Shown piece after piece: positions 48,065 to 59,650 of a stretch of DNA of 64,000 bases. Under the pieces are notes generated by a model. That model searched no databases. It saw only the letters and a program-made list of their open reading frames with translations, and was not told the origin of the DNA. The stretch is from Chiua virens (Eukaryota > Basidiomycota > Agaricomycetes > Boletales > Boletaceae), in the NCBI GenBank assembly GCA_019787685.1, contig JAHNUO010000001.1:2666001-2730000 (forward strand), given 5' to 3'. The position numbers and the translations under genes were made by a program. The number at the start of each line of letters is the position of its first letter. The first letter of the stretch is position 1.

Positions 48065-51000
48065 TCATATCGCCGATACATCACTAATAACGGTATCAAT
48101 GTTACCCCCAATCTCGACGTACTTGTGTGTATTCCGCCAGATGTGGGCAAAATGCTGCGCCAAGTCAGCCCTGAGTGCGGCCTGTCGCAATGCATACGCC
48201 CTTAAGCCCTCCATAAGTACCATATCCTCTGTTTTGACAAGAGACTGTCTCTCTGACCACCATTTCGACTGCCATTGGAGGAATCGTAGAATGCGCTGCT
48301 GTTCTTCCACTAATAGCTCGACCTCCTCTGCCCAACGGTGTGCACGAGCACGAGCTTTTAACCACTCAATGTGGAGAGCTGGATCAATAGTAGATAAGTG
48401 TGAATTAGCAGGTAAACAGGTCGACATACCATCTTGAAGATCCTCTTCTCCCTCTTCTCCCGAGCCTTCTCCTTGTCCACATGTCAGCCAGATCCACGAG
48501 ATTCGCCTGCGACCTTCGCTTTGCCGTTCCTCAGTCCCGGCCGCCATCGAGTGTATGTCTTCGTCAGCAAGAGGGCGGAGAGAGTTTTGCCAACCAGTCT
48601 TCCCTAATAATGGCGACAGTGTGACTATCGCTCTGTATGCCCTGCGATACTTCATAGTGGTAGCCTTCACCTTAGAATCTACACCTTTCAGAGAGTTTTG
48701 GGCACGCGTATTTGCGCCTTGGCCGCGTAAGAAGCGATTTTTGAAGCGCAGCATGTACGAGCGAGAGCGCAGTGCCTGGCGGAGCTCCGTGAGTGCGTCA
48801 TGTGCTTGACCATAACGGAGATTCCATTCGATATCTTGGAGTTTGGTATCACACGAAACCTTGCGTGGGAGAGCAGACGGTAACCAGAGACGAAGTTCTT
48901 CTGATTTTCGGGTAATTGTGGGGTCGACCTGGAGTGACTCTTGGGCTCGAAGGGAAGCAACAGCTGGAATATACAAGGTCTGAACAGCACCCCATGCGTC
49001 AATACGATTCCTTAGGCCATTGCTGCGCTGTTGCAGTTTTGCATTCTGTTGGTCTGTACCACGGAGACCAAGTTCTTCAATATCATTGTGAAGTCGCTGT
49101 CTTTCGGTCTATGTATTAGGCTGACAGACATATAAAAAAAGAAGACTCACTGTTGTTCCTCTAATTCAAGCCCTGAACTGATAAGAACACTTGGCGAGAT
49201 GTCGGTGTGAGTAGGTGGTACGTCCGATGCAGCAGCTTCAATCGCTTCATCCTTTGCAAGCTGCAGTTGTATGCTCGCTTGCGTGATCGCTAGCACAGAG
49301 TTAGTAGAGATAATCGCTTGCCCGTAATGCACACACAATTAGACTTTATTTCAAATGGGTTAGGCTGCGACGCATCCTCCTCCCATGCCTCTACCTGCTC
49401 TCTCCATTTGGCCAGTTGCCCACCATATCGCCCAGCAAGAGAATGCTCAAATTCTTCTAAGTCTTCTTGATGTTCATTTCGTTCCGGAATGGCTTCGATG
49501 AGCTTACGAAGAATGGTGGTTCCTGGGTTCGGGTCATCACTATCTTGCAAGACGAGCTAAACGCGAATCAACTTACCCATACCAATGAATTTCTTCCAGT
49601 TACTATCTCCAATCAGGTCATCAAGGGTGTCACGCCGATGCCCTGGTCCCATTTCCTTCGTACTTGACGCCACGGGATTCAGCGTTGACCAGGCGCGCTC
49701 GGGTGCTTCGCCATCTGTTCGAGCAACCCCCTTGACATAGTTAAATGAATACTTCCATTGACATTCCGTAATGTGGGCGGGGAGATGAAATTTCGGAACA
49801 AAGGACCTAACTTTAATGTCCTGGTATGGCAAGTGGAGTGGACGTGGAAGTGTTTCCATGTGTTGCCACAAACACTGCATCCATTGGCATGCAATATCAT
49901 ATGATATGTTGAGTACCTTGATGGCGCCGTGATTATGAACTGCGGAGAAAAATAAATAGTCCATATTGACATATCTTAGATGCCGAGGGAGTTAGTACGC
50001 GATCTTGAGCATTCAAGAAGGAACTCACTGTTCTCCTTTCTGTAAGTCACCTACCGCTCCCGGTAACTTCATTTCGTGACGGGCACAGCAGACGCTGCCC
50101 ACTCCGGTGGATGCAAGTCCCACCGTCAACTTGGTATCCACGTTATTAACGGCATTGTGGTTTGTGCAAGTGCTTTTCTAAACAGAGATATCAGCTATTT
50201 TGAGCGTGAAGCAAAGAAAAAAATACCTCTTGTCGCATATCAGAATGATCTGAAATGTATAGCTTGTACGACAACTCTTTGACAAAATATGCCCATCCTC
50301 GGCTAAGGCTGGGGTCAATTGCGTCTTTAGACACTGACCTACACTTGAGACGGAAGTTGGCATCAATTGCCACAAAAAGAGCATAAAGCCACCTAAACAG
50401 AATAAGAATAATATTGATGAATTAATGAGTAGTAACTTACTCTTTGTCTTTCGGAACTTTATCCCAGTCTTCAGGAAGATTCTTTCCAGGCTGCGGGCAT
50501 GCGGGGCAGAGCACCACACATTCGCCCTCCCGTGTGCCCTCTGACCCTGTAGGATCGTGCCCGCGGCCACACCTCTTCAGCATCTTGAGGTGGCGCCATT
50601 CACGAACGATCCGCATAAATTGCTCATAACGATCCTGTGGAATGGCAATCATAGAAAAACATTCAGAGCAGCAAACATAGACCAACCTTTGCAGGATACA
50701 AGCCTGTGTTGTCGGTACGACGAACGAGTGAGTTATAAAAGTGATAGGCAGATACCTTGGACTCAAGCAACAGGATATGATATTCCTCCAGAACCCTGAA
50801 GGTAGCCGCCATGCACGGCTTGTCTGTGCTTGCAGGGAATAACTGGCAACGAAGAAGTTGCTGAACTATGGTGCCGGCTGATTCACAGCCACAGAAACGG
50901 AGGGTAACAGAATGTATACCGTTGCTGTCGATGATGATGAAGTCATCCGAGTAGGGAGGTTTGGGTAGACAACATGGCTGTCCACTGGCGTGTCCAAGTT

Positions 51001-51760
51001 GTATCACCTAGCCCAAGGGTCTTGAGTGAAATCCGAACCCAATAAGACCCATTCCATTCCTGAACTCGAGTAAGAGGTGTCAAACGAGAATCGCTGTTCG
51101 TTGAACTGCTCTGACCTTCACTATATGGAGCGCTTGTGCTTTGTGCCTTTCCAGAAGACACGGCTTGCAATACAGATCTAAAGTTAGACAGTCATCACAA
51201 CAGTAAAGCGCAGGGTTGTTTTTGCAGAGAGAGCAGACTGTCACACCACGCCGTCCTTCTAAACGGATTAGTTCGTGAAGGAAAGCGTCACGATGGTGTT
51301 CCGTCCATACGAGGAGAGGGAAATCCTGCATAATAACAGTTTAGATCAGCAGAGAATATGTGCGAATGCGAAGTAAATGCTCACAGATGCAGTTCGTTGT
51401 CTTGGTACATTGTCAAGAGTAGAGAGATCCACGCCGTCTGGGAAGTGATCAATGCACAGAGGATGATCAGTATCTGAAGTGAAAAGGGTGTTGGGTTGAC
51501 CAGAACAGCTAGGGCAGTACATCTTCCCCCTGTCCAGCCGTTGTGGGTACGTGATAGTTTTTCTTCACAATGCGTAACGTCCCAGACATATCCGACTGTA
51601 TCTTGTGGTGATTCCTGGTAGGTACATTCAGTTTTCCGCCATAGGATTTGCCATGAAGTTTGAAACCACGGAGCCGCTTGAACTGTGGTCCAGCACTAGC
51701 GGTTTCTGAGTGCAGTGTAGTTGAATAAGGCGGCAGGATGTTGGAATGGGAATCGATCAT
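48065..51760 (-). CDS. KDZ transposase with N-terminal CxC2 cysteine cluster
   Basis: A multi-exon gene read from about 51760 to 48065; the start codon is not certain. The N-terminal part has CSGQPNTLFTSDTDHPLCID. The cysteine cluster follows: CSLCKNNPALYCCDDCLTLD, then LYCKPCLLERHK, with the CxC2-type start WTEHHRDAFLHELIRLEGR. Next are LRFCGCESAGTIVQQLLRCQ and LYPAK. The KDZ core has VNMDYLFFSAV, ISYDIACQW, FVPKFHLPAHITECQWKYSF, RTDGEAPERAW and STKEMGPGHRRDTLDDLIGD. These acidic residues (MDY, DIACQW, DGE) are the expected catalytic positions of this DDE-like family (recalled). The C-terminus is a long helical region ending DTVISDVSAI. No obvious disabling change was seen. Confidence 0.88.
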
Positions 51761-53345
51761 GCACTCACCACCACCCTGTGATCCATGTGCGAGATAAGCT
51801 CATTATCTACTGGTGGTGGGCACAGAGTTACGGATCAGTTCTTTTGAAGTTGGGGCTGTCTGCGTAAGTTCAATTCTCCCGATCTTGCAAGACTCTTACA
51901 ATTTCAAACTGGGGGGATGCACGGCATTAAGTATGATGATTTGGAGGATACAGGCCCTCCCCCGTGCATGTCAGGGATCAGCATATCATTGGTGGGTCCT
52001 AATGCGCCAGCACAGGAAGCAGGACTTATTAAAATGCCGCATCACTGGCATTGTATTGAACCGTAATTCGGACTCGGACGTTATCTAGGCTCTTGCAAGA
52101 CTTCGCTGGCTGGCTTGGTCATCATATCGGCAACTTAGAGTCCTGTGTGAATCAGTATCAACGGTTTTTAATGTGTAGAGTCTCACATATAGCGGTTGTT
52201 GCCAGTGACCCCGGGCCCCGTCTTTCTTCGGGCAGCGCATTTTACTCCAAGTCATGCCAGTTACATACAACATCATGATACAAACCGTGCAACACAAGGC
52301 AAACCAGACAGATCACCTCCACATCACTGTTGACTGTGTGTCTCGTTCTGATTACGGCCCGGGTCAATTCGCAAGTACCACTAACTCCACCCACATGTAG
52401 CTCTTCTTGCCGACATACGTCGTGCAAGCATTCCATTAGAGTATGCGGATGCTCTCGTGGCCGCAATCTGTCTTCGTGCAAATTATCCAAACCAAGCTCT
52501 CGGAGGTATTTTTCCCACCTCTCGTGTCGTAGCATGGAGCACATTCTCACTCATAGCTCCTGACCAGCTCGGTATCCACTTATTCCCCCGTGGAATATGA
52601 ACATGACTGTGCCGTCTGGCCACGAGCTCATACAATATAATGGATTCACGTATGTCCAACCCAGTGTATCATATACCTGCTCCCAATGCTACATCGTCAC
52701 TCGCGGGAAGGTTGTTGGTATATTCATACGTTGGTGAGTCTCCGTGCTTCTTACCAGGTTCAAGGATCTGATTTATGCCTAGGATCAATACAGCACCTTT
52801 CGTCCTTGGTGTCAGTGGAGCTGTCTTCGAGAAGGTTGAATCAGTGGAAATGGGTTGCTACCTCATGTTGGACGCCATTGATAGCAACACTGTTATGTAT
52901 ATTGACCAACAGATTTCATAGTTACACATTGATATCAATTTGTTTCCTCCTCCACGCCGCCTACTGAGTGAATCTGGGATGCTGGATCGAAATACATCCA
53001 AAATACCAGCGTGTTGCTGATAGTATAGACTACTAGTATGCACATCTAGTTGACCCGGAGCTTCCTACACGCATGTGTTCGGTATACCCAATGTATTCCT
53101 TGCAAAGACAGAGACCAAATGATTGTTCTTAGGTGTGACAAAGTGTGAGTAACGTGTACTAGAAGTAAATCTCCTATGATGTGGACGCGCACAAAATATC
53201 CTGAAACTACACCACGCATCAGTACGGCCGCTTACCTCCCAACCTTATTCTCCCATTTCGCACCTACACCAACTCACTCAAACTCGTGCCTTTCAAGTTA
53301 CATCTGCTGGTTCCCATTGGCAATTCACAACTACGACTCGGCCTA
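51761..53345. other. Element interior without assigned genes
   Basis: This 1.6-kb stretch holds two further TTGCAAGAC words (about 51883 and 52091). An open minus-strand frame (52242-52550, EKYLRELGLDNLHEDRL) has no recognised family. It is probably the spacer between transposase and cargo, including their divergent promoters. Confidence 0.35.
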
Positions 53346-54227
53346 ATGGGAAGACCAAAGCTATACATCACTCCTGAAGAGAGGATAATGGCTGCTCGTT
53401 CATACCGAGCAAAATATTATGATAGGTGTGTCTTTACATTCCTATGTTCAAGCTTCTGCTAACAGCTTATTCACGTTTCAGAAATCGGGACGTGATCAAC
53501 AAGAAGCTTGCAGAAAAGCGTAAAAAGCACAAGTCACCAAACAACGCAGTGAGCTTGAAATCCTCTCTCCATAATCCAATCAGCTCATATGCCATTACTC
53601 ACAGGGAGCCAGACGCACAGTACAACCCACCCAGATCATTGGGGAACCTACATCAAAAAATCAGATGTTGCTGTGCCGGTATGTGCAACATCATTATCAT
53701 GATGTTCTATCAATTTTGTTCCATCTTATTCTTATATTCAACTTGTCAAGCGCTGGGTGGCCAAGGAGCAGCCCCAAAAATGATCAACCAACTCACTCAA
53801 GTTCATCAGTCAAGTATTCGTAAGTCCCTATTGCTGTACTTGCACACCGTTGAACTAATCAACATACATACTTAGTGATTCGGAGACTAGTATTGAGGTA
53901 GCACTCAAAGAGATCATTGGGAAGTCATCTCGTGCGCAGATGGACGCTCTCTGTCAGCGTTTCATGGCTTCGGGGGACTATCACGAGATTTCTCACACTC
54001 ACGACCTAGTCCAGGCGCTCGATAAACGCGTTCAAGGTTTATCATCTCACAGGTGGTCGGAAAGTGGGACTGATGTCCCTGAAAGTCCAATTTCCCAGGC
54101 GATTCGAACTGTCATTAATGTTTTGGAGGACCTTCTATTGAATGCCATGGAAGGTAATAATCTGAGCGAGTTCAGACAAAACCACCGCCTATTGTACCAA
54201 GTTGCTCCTGACATTATGTTACCATAG
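53346..54227 (+). CDS. Cargo protein 1, basic N-terminus (MGRPKLYITPEE family)
   Basis: The ATG at 53346 opens MGRPKLYITPEERIMAARSY. A GTGTGT...TTTCAG intron then leads to RNRDVINKKLAEKRKKHKSP. This basic opening resembles many uncharacterised Agaricomycete proteins that begin MGRP-basic-(Y/F)xxxEE and contain a bZIP-like run. A later exon (about 53880-54227) reads SRAQMDALCQRFMASGDYHE, DLVQALDKRVQGLSSHRW and LSEFRQNHRLLYQVAP. It matches my recollection of the RFxASG...LLYQ region of the same family. One or two middle introns (53570-53820) are uncertain. A DNA-binding role is plausible from the basic stretch; nothing more can be said. Confidence 0.6.
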
Positions 54228-54424
54228 AATTTGATGCAACGAAGGACAACTTGAAATGAACATCGTTACGCAGCCAACCAATCAACATTGGACACGAGAA
54301 TCACATCATCCGATCAGAGGTTTGGGATTCACTCTGAGAGGTTAGTTTATTGCTGAAAACGTCCTAGGTCTTATGTGCTCGTGTTGACATAACATCTCGT
54401 CTTCGCGAGATCTTAATCAGATTG

Positions 54425-54925
54425 GCATGGTCATGGTCAGTTCGGATCGGCATTGTCATAGTCATTTCGGATTGGCATTATCGTGGTCAATTCGGATCGG
54501 CGTTATCATGATCAGTAAGTAATGTGTCTGATTTATTGTTGGGAATTGTTGAAAGAAATCAAGTGAGCCAGCTATGTCGTTTCCATGCCGAGAGATTGGT
54601 TTCTTGCCAAACAGATCCTAGGTCCTTTATAATCACGGTAGGCATGGATCCTTCTCAATCTCCCATTGGGCATACGTTGAATTAACGTGCCATCTCGTTC
54701 AGCGCATTGTCATGGTCATTTCGGATTGCTGTTATTGTGGTCAGTTCGGATTGGCGTTATCATGGTCAGTAAAGAATGTGTCCGATTTATTGTTGGGAAT
54801 TGTTGAAAGAAATCAAGTGAGCCAGTTATGTCGTTTCCATTCCGAGAGATTGGTTTCTTGCCAAACAGATCCTAGGTCCCTTATAATCACGGTAGGTGTG
54901 GTCCCTTCTCCATTGGTTATACTTT
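54425..54925. repeat. Direct duplication of about 205 bp
   Basis: The sequence around 54455-54660 (TTTCGGATTGG.. GTAATGTGTCTGATTTATTG.. GAGATTGGTTTCTTGCCAAA.. TCCTAGGTCC) recurs with few changes around 54715-54910. Short GGTCA-TTCGGAT(C/T)GGC-TTATC words repeat several more times at the start of each copy. It lies between the two cargo genes. Confidence 0.85.
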
Positions 54926-55208
54926 CAATTAACATGCTATCTCTTTCAGAGTCCTACCCAACACGTTCAACTTGTGACCATACGTGTTGTTCTTGCCACC
55001 CTACGCATTGTCCTTCTACGCATCGCCCTTCACCCTATGCTGCTACGCGTCGTCTTTGTTATTCTACATGTCATTCTTCACCCTACTTGATTGGCACATC
55101 CTCTATAGGCGCTCGAAACTCAATTGTCCCACTACGAAAAGTGGCCTACTAAGAAAATGTAAGAATTCAGAGCGCCTCACATAATGAACAAATCTTACAT
55201 CAGAATAG

Positions 55209-57626
55209 ATGCCAACAGAATGGACGACGAGGGAGCAGAAGGCTTTCCTCATTGAGGAACTCCCTGCCTTCAAGAAAATCGGTGGTCGTCGATATGCCCT
55301 GCAGTGGCCTGACCTTTATAACTGTTGGTTCCAGAAGTGGCCAGAGCGCCCACTGGCACTACCAAATGTTCCATTAGATGCAACGCTAACTCAAGATCAA
55401 GGTGACATCCTTGCCAAGGCTATCAAACGACGCCAGGCACAGCTTCGCCACTGGTTGCAATGGCGCTCCGGGCGATATGCAAACCGTGCTGCTAACAAGA
55501 AGACTATGAAGATTATCGACCATCTTGTCAAGCCAAAGACTCGCGCCAAGAGGCCATGGGAGACCTACTCAAAAATCTATTACTCGACATGTGTCCAATC
55601 GAAAATTAAAAGCGGTATGGCTATTGCTGATGTTACCCGAAAGATTCATGAGTCATACGAAAATGAGTCACCCGAGATCAAAGAGGAGATACAGAAAATT
55701 ATGGCAGAGCACAAAAAGCCTAAGAAGAAGCGATTCAGAGGAAAGGCCAGTGCAAATGGTGCTAAACAAGGGGACAGAGACTCTCAAGCTGGGACCAACG
55801 CAGGCGACGATGGCGACGACAATGACGATGATGATGACGACAATGACGACAATGATCCACTATCACGTCGCAAGTGAGTCCTGCATGTCATAATATAACA
55901 TTTCTACTAACTAATGGTCTTGCCGTCAGTTACATTGAACAGTGCGGTCCCACTCTTCAACGCATCCTTGAGCACTTCAGCAGCCAGACCGGTGGATGGC
56001 ATTTTAGTGTCTTGATGGGGGGGCCCGATCCTTTGGACACTACAGGCAATCTCATTACGAGGTCAGCGCTTTAAATTTAGTGCTAACTGTTATTACTCAT
56101 TTTAAGTCGCTCAGTCTTCACGTCGGGAAGACAAACGATGGTCGCAACTTCTCCCATGTCTACACTGACTTCGACACGGTGGTTGTAGCAGGGTATGGCG
56201 AGTACTTGGGGAAAGCTTTAAGTGAGTCTACGTCTACCCCACATAATAGTGATCATTCACCCATCATTGCTACTCAGACAATACATCCTCTCCACCCATG
56301 CGGTTACCTAGTGCCAACAATGGAGTTGATGGAGACGGAATCGATGGAGGAGACGGAATCGATGGAGACAACGAAATGGGCGATGGTGAAGAAAAGGATA
56401 ATCAAGGCCGCGATGACAACGACGACGGTGAAGGGGAAGAAGAAGCTATGGCACAGGTGACAACAAAAGTTGTTGATGGAGGAGAGGCTGACCATTCAGA
56501 TGGAATTTATACCTCTGCTCCCCCTCTGATGACGCCACTTCATCTTGCAAGCTCCCCCACTTCTTCCATGCTCCCGACCGCTCATCTTGCAAACTCGGCC
56601 CTTTCTGTGACACCATCCACCACGCATCTTGCATGCCCGTCCATTTCTTCCGTGCTCCCGACCTTTCATTTTGCAAACTCGGCCCTTTCCATGACACCAC
56701 CGACCGCGCATCTTGCAAACTCAGTCATTTCCATGACACCACCGGCCGCATATCTTGCAAACTCGCGTGGATCTACCACACCACCGGCCACTCCTCTTGC
56801 AAGTTCACCCATTCCTACGGTACCACCAGCCACTCATCCTGCAAGTTCGGCCGTTTCTGTCGTATCGCCGACCACTCATTTTGCAAGCTCGCCTGATTCG
56901 GTTCCCGTGGATCCTGCAATACTGGCTGGTTTTGCATCGACTATCCCAGAACTTGCACCGTACTCTGGTTACCTTGATGCGACACAAAATACCACAGCCT
57001 CATCCACTGACGTAACACAATTCATCCAACCGGATCCATTCAGTGGCTACTTCTCGGCCATGCTCAACAATCCTTCGCTAGAGTCTATTCTCAATGACCA
57101 CTGGCCGGGAGCATCGGCGGGCACAGGAATTGGTGCGGATCAGCCTGTGACGTACAGCAATCAAGGCCTCATTTTCAATGATACGCATGGCGCTCAAATA
57201 CCAGGCTATTTGGTGACTCACGTGAGCATGTCCAGATTCGTCACCACACCAATAGAACCATCGCACCCTCTGTCCCCATTACATCCAAGCTCAGCACCCA
57301 ACCCTCCCCAAATAGGATGTCTTCCACTGACTCAGGACGCCGTCGCTGACGGTACTCCAGTTTCACCCGGACGGTTGAAACGAAAGTCGATGCCCTCTCA
57401 GCGTGCGCAGCGTGACAATGCCATCGGCGAGTCTTTCGCTAAAGAGAACCATGTCCTGCCAACGGAAATCAACGGTTTGAAGAACGCGAAAGTCAAACAA
57501 GGGAAGAAGAGTTCACAGCATCCTTCTGATCATAGGTCGCCGAAAAAGAGGTCAATGAGGAAGAGCAAACAGCCGGCCAACGCCGTCGAGAACGATGCCG
57601 ATTCAGCACCACCGAAGAACAAGTAA
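55209..57626 (+). CDS. Cargo protein 2, WTxxEQ-type with TTGCAA-encoded repeats
   Basis: The ATG at 55209 opens MPTEWTTREQKAFLIEELPA, with LYNCWFQKWPERPLALPN and RRQAQLRHWLQWRSGRYANR. Such WTxxEQxAFL...WF..WPE proteins are common and uncharacterised in Agaricomycetes, often near KDZ elements (recalled). A Lys-rich then Asp-rich linker ends exon 1 near 55874. Introns near 55874-55929, 56062-56105 and 56221-56279 lead to YIEQCGPTLQRILEHFSSQT, FSHVYTDFDTVVVAGYGEY and a long last exon. That exon has about ten imperfect repeats of a 14-16-residue Ser/Thr/Pro unit around HLANSALSVTPSTTHLA, then a basic tail. The stop at 57624 could be bypassed by a GTAAGT donor two bases earlier. Confidence 0.65.
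56535..56905 (+). repeat. TTGCAA-bearing coding repeats in cargo gene 2
   Basis: CATCTTGCAAACTC-type words recur about every 42-48 bp (near 56542, 56588, 56627, 56671, 56713, 56752, 56797 and 56878), encoding LA(N/S/C)S each time. The same core, TTGCAA, dominates both subterminal arrays of the element. Confidence 0.8.
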
Positions 57627-57699
57627 GTCGTTCAGCCCCCTTCATCATGTCCATTGCTCACTCAGGGAAAAAGGAAACGCAAGGTTTAGACTTCGTGTG

Positions 57700-57905
57700 G
57701 ATGTCCCACCTGCTTGTGATGTAACTACAGATACCCGTTTGTGACGTAGTTGCGATTGATTTGTGCTACGGAGTATACAGTACAGTGGCCATTGTCTCCT
57801 GCTTGTGATGTAGCTACGGATACCCTCTGTTTTAGATGTAGTTACAATTGTTTTATGCCAGTACAACATATCGTTCCCTGCTTGTGACGAAGCTACGGAT
57901 CTGTG
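57700..57905. repeat. Short direct repeats, GCTTGTGATGTAGCTACGGAT
   Basis: A word close to TGCTTGTGATGTAGCTACGG occurs near 57708, 57798 and 57880, with a partial relative (TTTGTGACGTAGTTGCGA) at 57738. Spacing is about 85-90 bp. It lies just inside the right subterminal array. Confidence 0.7.
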
Positions 57906-58104
57906 TTATATCAACATCGTGTCACTATCCTATAACTGCATGCCACTGAGCGAAAGAAATCAATATGTTAGCGACAGCAAAGCGGGAGTGATATGGAAGA
58001 AAGTAGGACTTAAATGCTGGCCAGAAAGTGAGTCATATCGACGACAGACAGTGTGGGATCCGACAAAACGTATGGTAGCGAGGACAAGGCGTCGGATGGT
58101 ATGG

Positions 58105-59575
58105 TTGAACCTTGTAAGTTTGCGTCTTGCAAGAAACACGGGATTAAGGGGGTTGGGGATAGTTGATGGGTCTTGAAAAACGTGCGGTAGTGAGGACGAA
58201 ACGTCGGATGGTGTCATCTTGTCTTGCAAGTCAGAGTCTTGCAAGAAGCACGACGGTGAGGGCAGTTGGGAAACGGTTCGCGGATGTGATGGATCTTGCA
58301 AAACGTCCTGTATAGCGAGGGCAAAGCATTGGATGGTGTTGTATTGTCTTGCAATTTGGGGTCTTGCAAGAAGCACGACGGTGAGGGCAGTTGGGGAACG
58401 GTTCGGGGACGTAACATATCTTGCAAAATGTAAGGTGGCAAGGGCAAGACGCTGGAGGGTCTTGTCCTCTCTTGCAAGTCGGAGTCTTGCAAGAAGCACG
58501 ACAGTGAGGGCGGTTCGGGGACGGTTCGGGGATGTGACATATCTTGCAAAACGTGCGGTGGAAAGGGCAAGACGCTGGAGGGTCTCATCGTGAGGTGGCA
58601 AGGGCAAGACGCTGGAGGGTCTCGTCCTGTCTTGCAAGTCGGGGTCTTGCAAGAAGCGCGACAGTGAGGGTGGTTCGGGGACAGCTCGGGGACATACTAG
58701 CATATCTTGCAAAACGTGAGGTGGCGAGGGCAAGACGCTGGAGGGTCTCGTCCTGTCTTGCAAATCGGGATCTTGCAAGAAGCGCGACAGTGACGGCGGT
58801 TGGGGAACAGTTCGGGGACGTACTAGCATATCTTGCAAAACGTGCGGTGGAAAGGGCAAGACGCTGGAGGGTCTCATCCTGTCTTGCAATTTGGGGTCTT
58901 GCAAGAAGCGCGACGGTGACGGCGGTTGGGGAATGGTTCGGGGACATAGCATATCTTGCAAAACGTGCGGTGACAAGGGCAAGACACTGGAGGGTCTCGT
59001 CCTGTCTTGCAAGTCGGGGTCTTGCAAGAAGCGCGACAGTGAGGGCGGCTCAGGGACGGCTCGGGGACGTACTAGCATATCTTGCAAAACGTGCAGTGGA
59101 AAGGGCAAGACGCTGGAGGGTCTCATCCTGTCTTGCAATTTGGGGTCTTGCAAGAAGCACGACGGTGACGGCGGTTGGGGAACAGTTCGGGGACGTAGCA
59201 TATCTTGCAAAATGTGCGGTGGAAAGGGCAAGACGCTGGAGGGTCTCGTCCTGTCTCGCAAGTCGGGGTCTTGCAAAAAGCACGACGGTGATGGTGGTTG
59301 GGGAACGGTTCTGGGATGTAATGGATCTTGCAAAACGTAGTAGCGAGGGCGAGATGTTGGAGGGTCTTGCAAGAAGCGCGACAAAGGGCGGTTGGGAAAC
59401 GGTTAGGGGAGGTGACGAATCTTGCAATACGTGCAGTAGAGAGAGCAAGACGGTGTCGGGATGGTGTTATCTGGTCTTGTAAGTCGGTGTCTTGCAAGAA
59501 GTGTAACGTTGAGGGCGGTTGGGAAACAGTTCGGGAATGTGATGGATGAGTCTTGCAAAACGCGCGGTAGTGGTT
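58105..59575. repeat. Right subterminal array, ~117-125-bp tandem units
   Basis: About eleven units, each with TCTTGCAAGTCGGGGTCTTG, CAAGAAGC(A/G)CGAC, a GGTTCGGGGACG segment, ATATCTTGCAAAACGTG and GGGCAAGACGCTGGAGGGTC. TTGCAA occurs about three times per unit. Because most unit lengths are multiples of three, long open frames run through it on both strands. These repeat-coded frames have no other support as proteins. Confidence 0.92.
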
Positions 59576-59650
59576 AGTTATCATTACTCTTGCAATCTTT
59601 TTTAACAATGACCACCGTGATATCCTGCACGATACTTCCAAAATGGCCTG

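Larger units (their letters stand above)
45603..59650. mobile_element. ~14.05-kb KDZ (Kyakuja-Dileera-Zisupton class) DNA transposon with cargo, inserted in an MFS gene
   Basis: The boundaries come from comparison with intact MFS copy A and the GCTTGGA duplication. Contents: subterminal arrays rich in TTGCAAGA at both ends, a minus-strand CxC2-KDZ transposase (48065-51760), two plus-strand cargo genes (53346-54227 and 55209-57626), a Ser/Pro-rich minus-strand frame (47070-47572) and internal direct repeats. The left terminus starts CACCCGTATCTGACACT and the right terminus, read inward, starts CAGGCCATTTTGG. They share only CA, so no long terminal inverted repeat is visible. KDZ elements are known to be large, cargo-bearing and expanded in mushroom-forming fungi. 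No TET/JBP dioxygenase, a cargo of some relatives, was found inside. The transposase reads without obvious stops, so the copy may be young. Confidence 0.88.

Noticed and set aside
57960..59384. A 470-codon open frame on the minus strand (FLQDP-type repeats)
   Set aside because: It is composed only of the right subterminal tandem array. The opposite strand is also open, and there is no independent start context or domain.
58105..59575. Resemblance to a CRISPR array (regular repeats)
   Set aside because: Units are ~120 bp with near-identical spacers in a eukaryotic, intron-bearing genome. It is a tandem repeat at a transposon end.
45603..59650. Long terminal inverted repeats or LTRs bounding the insertion
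   Set aside because: The inward-read ends share only CA, and no reverse transcriptase, integrase or LTR pair was seen.
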